Part shown: in pieces, positions 63,461 to 64,000 of the stretch | How the letters are laid out: each line of letters starts with the position of its first letter | How positions within the stretch are numbered: position 1 is the stretch's first letter | NCBI GenBank assembly: GCA_905116865.2 | Contig: CAJHNH020006235.1 | Span: forward strand, 124,696-188,695 | Direction: 5' to 3' | DNA: 64,000 bases | Origin: Candidula unifasciata | Lineage: Eukaryota > Mollusca > Gastropoda > Stylommatophora > Geomitridae | Translations under genes and position numbers: made by a program | Notes under the pieces: generated by a model | Databases searched by the model: none | What the model was told of the DNA's origin: nothing | Seen by the model: only the letters and a program-made list of their open reading frames with translations

Positions 63461-64000
63461 CCGCATGGCAAATAGTGAAATTTACTTGGCTGAACAAAGA
63501 TCGCTACGTAAGTTAGGTGTCGTTTTGTAGAGCGACCTCTTCTGAATAACTTTGAGCCCATGTAATCGATTCAGAACAGCCAGTATTGAGCGACGGGTTT
63601 TCAAAGTAACTGATACGCAAAGGAGCCATTTTTCGTGGACCACCGACGCCATCTTGTAACTAAGCGATCTCTACTTTCGTTTTAAAGTGGGTCACCTTCT
63701 TGATTAGCATACCTAATTGTAGTTTTCACTTGTGTCACACTGCCAAAGTAATAAATAATAAAATTAAATAAATTAGATACTTTAGTCAAATTTTCAAAAT
63801 GCCCTCTACACCAATAAAACCAGCACAGTTAGATAGCTGTAGGCTCTCCTAGCAGATTTGGCCAGCAAGGTAGACGGCGTCGGCCGGCTTAGTGGGAGTT
63901 ATGGGAGTTATGTCCCTTCGCCACATTCAAAACAAGTCGCGGAAAGAGTCGTGAATCAAATGACATACTTACCTATCATCATCCGGGTGCGTGTAGGGTT
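63461..64000. other. OFD1 intron 1, end of window
   Basis: No exon is supported. 'catacttacct' near 63963 could be a minus-strand donor at the window edge, but nothing upstream is visible. Confidence 0.35.

Noticed and set aside
63960..63985. Start of a U1 snRNA gene ('atacttacct')
   Set aside because: Only the first ten bases match; following sequence does not fold or match U1.

Overview
This window is nuclear DNA of an invertebrate animal. It is AT-rich, holds short exons in multi-kilobase introns with GT-AG junctions, and is packed with interspersed and tandem repeats. The exon pattern, tRNA-derived SINEs, RNase-H-type LINEs and Merlin DNA transposons fit a lophotrochozoan, probably a mollusc; that placement is inference. 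No host RNA gene, bacterial operon or CRISPR array is supported. Three protein genes can be read from spliced exons. (1) An 885-residue low-complexity, partly coiled-coil protein of uncertain identity lies on the minus strand (26895 down to 2692, 12 coding exons, all phases consistent). (2) HMBS (hydroxymethylbilane synthase, third enzyme of haem synthesis) is complete on the minus strand (59941 down to 39003, 11 coding exons, 384 residues). (3) The first coding exon of an OFD1-like ciliary/centriolar protein lies on the plus strand (61183-61278) and continues beyond the window. HMBS and OFD1 are head to head, with start codons 1.24 kb apart.

Layout: 1-2690 holds a decayed 52-bp minisatellite, SINEs and sequence downstream of gene 1. 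2692-26895 is gene 1, its introns filled with SINE and LINE tails and minisatellites. 27108-35721 is a composite mobile block bounded by 30-bp inverted repeats. It holds a 120-bp satellite, two convergent Merlin transposase genes (one broken, one intact), a second retroelement-tail array and a lone gag-like ORF with zinc knuckles. 35735-38990 is a graveyard of LINE 3' ends. 39003-59941 is HMBS, with a 1.7-kb 35-bp satellite in intron 5 and many LINE fragments, including a 1.63-kb LINE with RT and RNase H and an 11-bp target duplication. 58684-59287 is a TTAA-flanked MITE with a second foldback element nested inside it. 59942-61182 is the HMBS/OFD1 intergenic region. 61279-64000 is OFD1 intron 1.

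Repeat family names used below are mine. Family A: ~290 bp, 3' (GAA)n tail, no clear Pol III boxes. Family B: tRNA-headed SINE with a conserved body ending near 'tggtctataaaaatatag'. Family C: ~200-bp module with a 'ccaccaggacatca' start. Family D: tRNA-like SINE seen at 3541 and 26966. Family F: tail containing 'gctgaaatcagatatgttgg' and 'gcagatatcgcagcctag'. Family L: LINE with a (ATCAA)n tail. A recurring theme is that several tandem arrays are amplified pieces of retroelement 3' ends.
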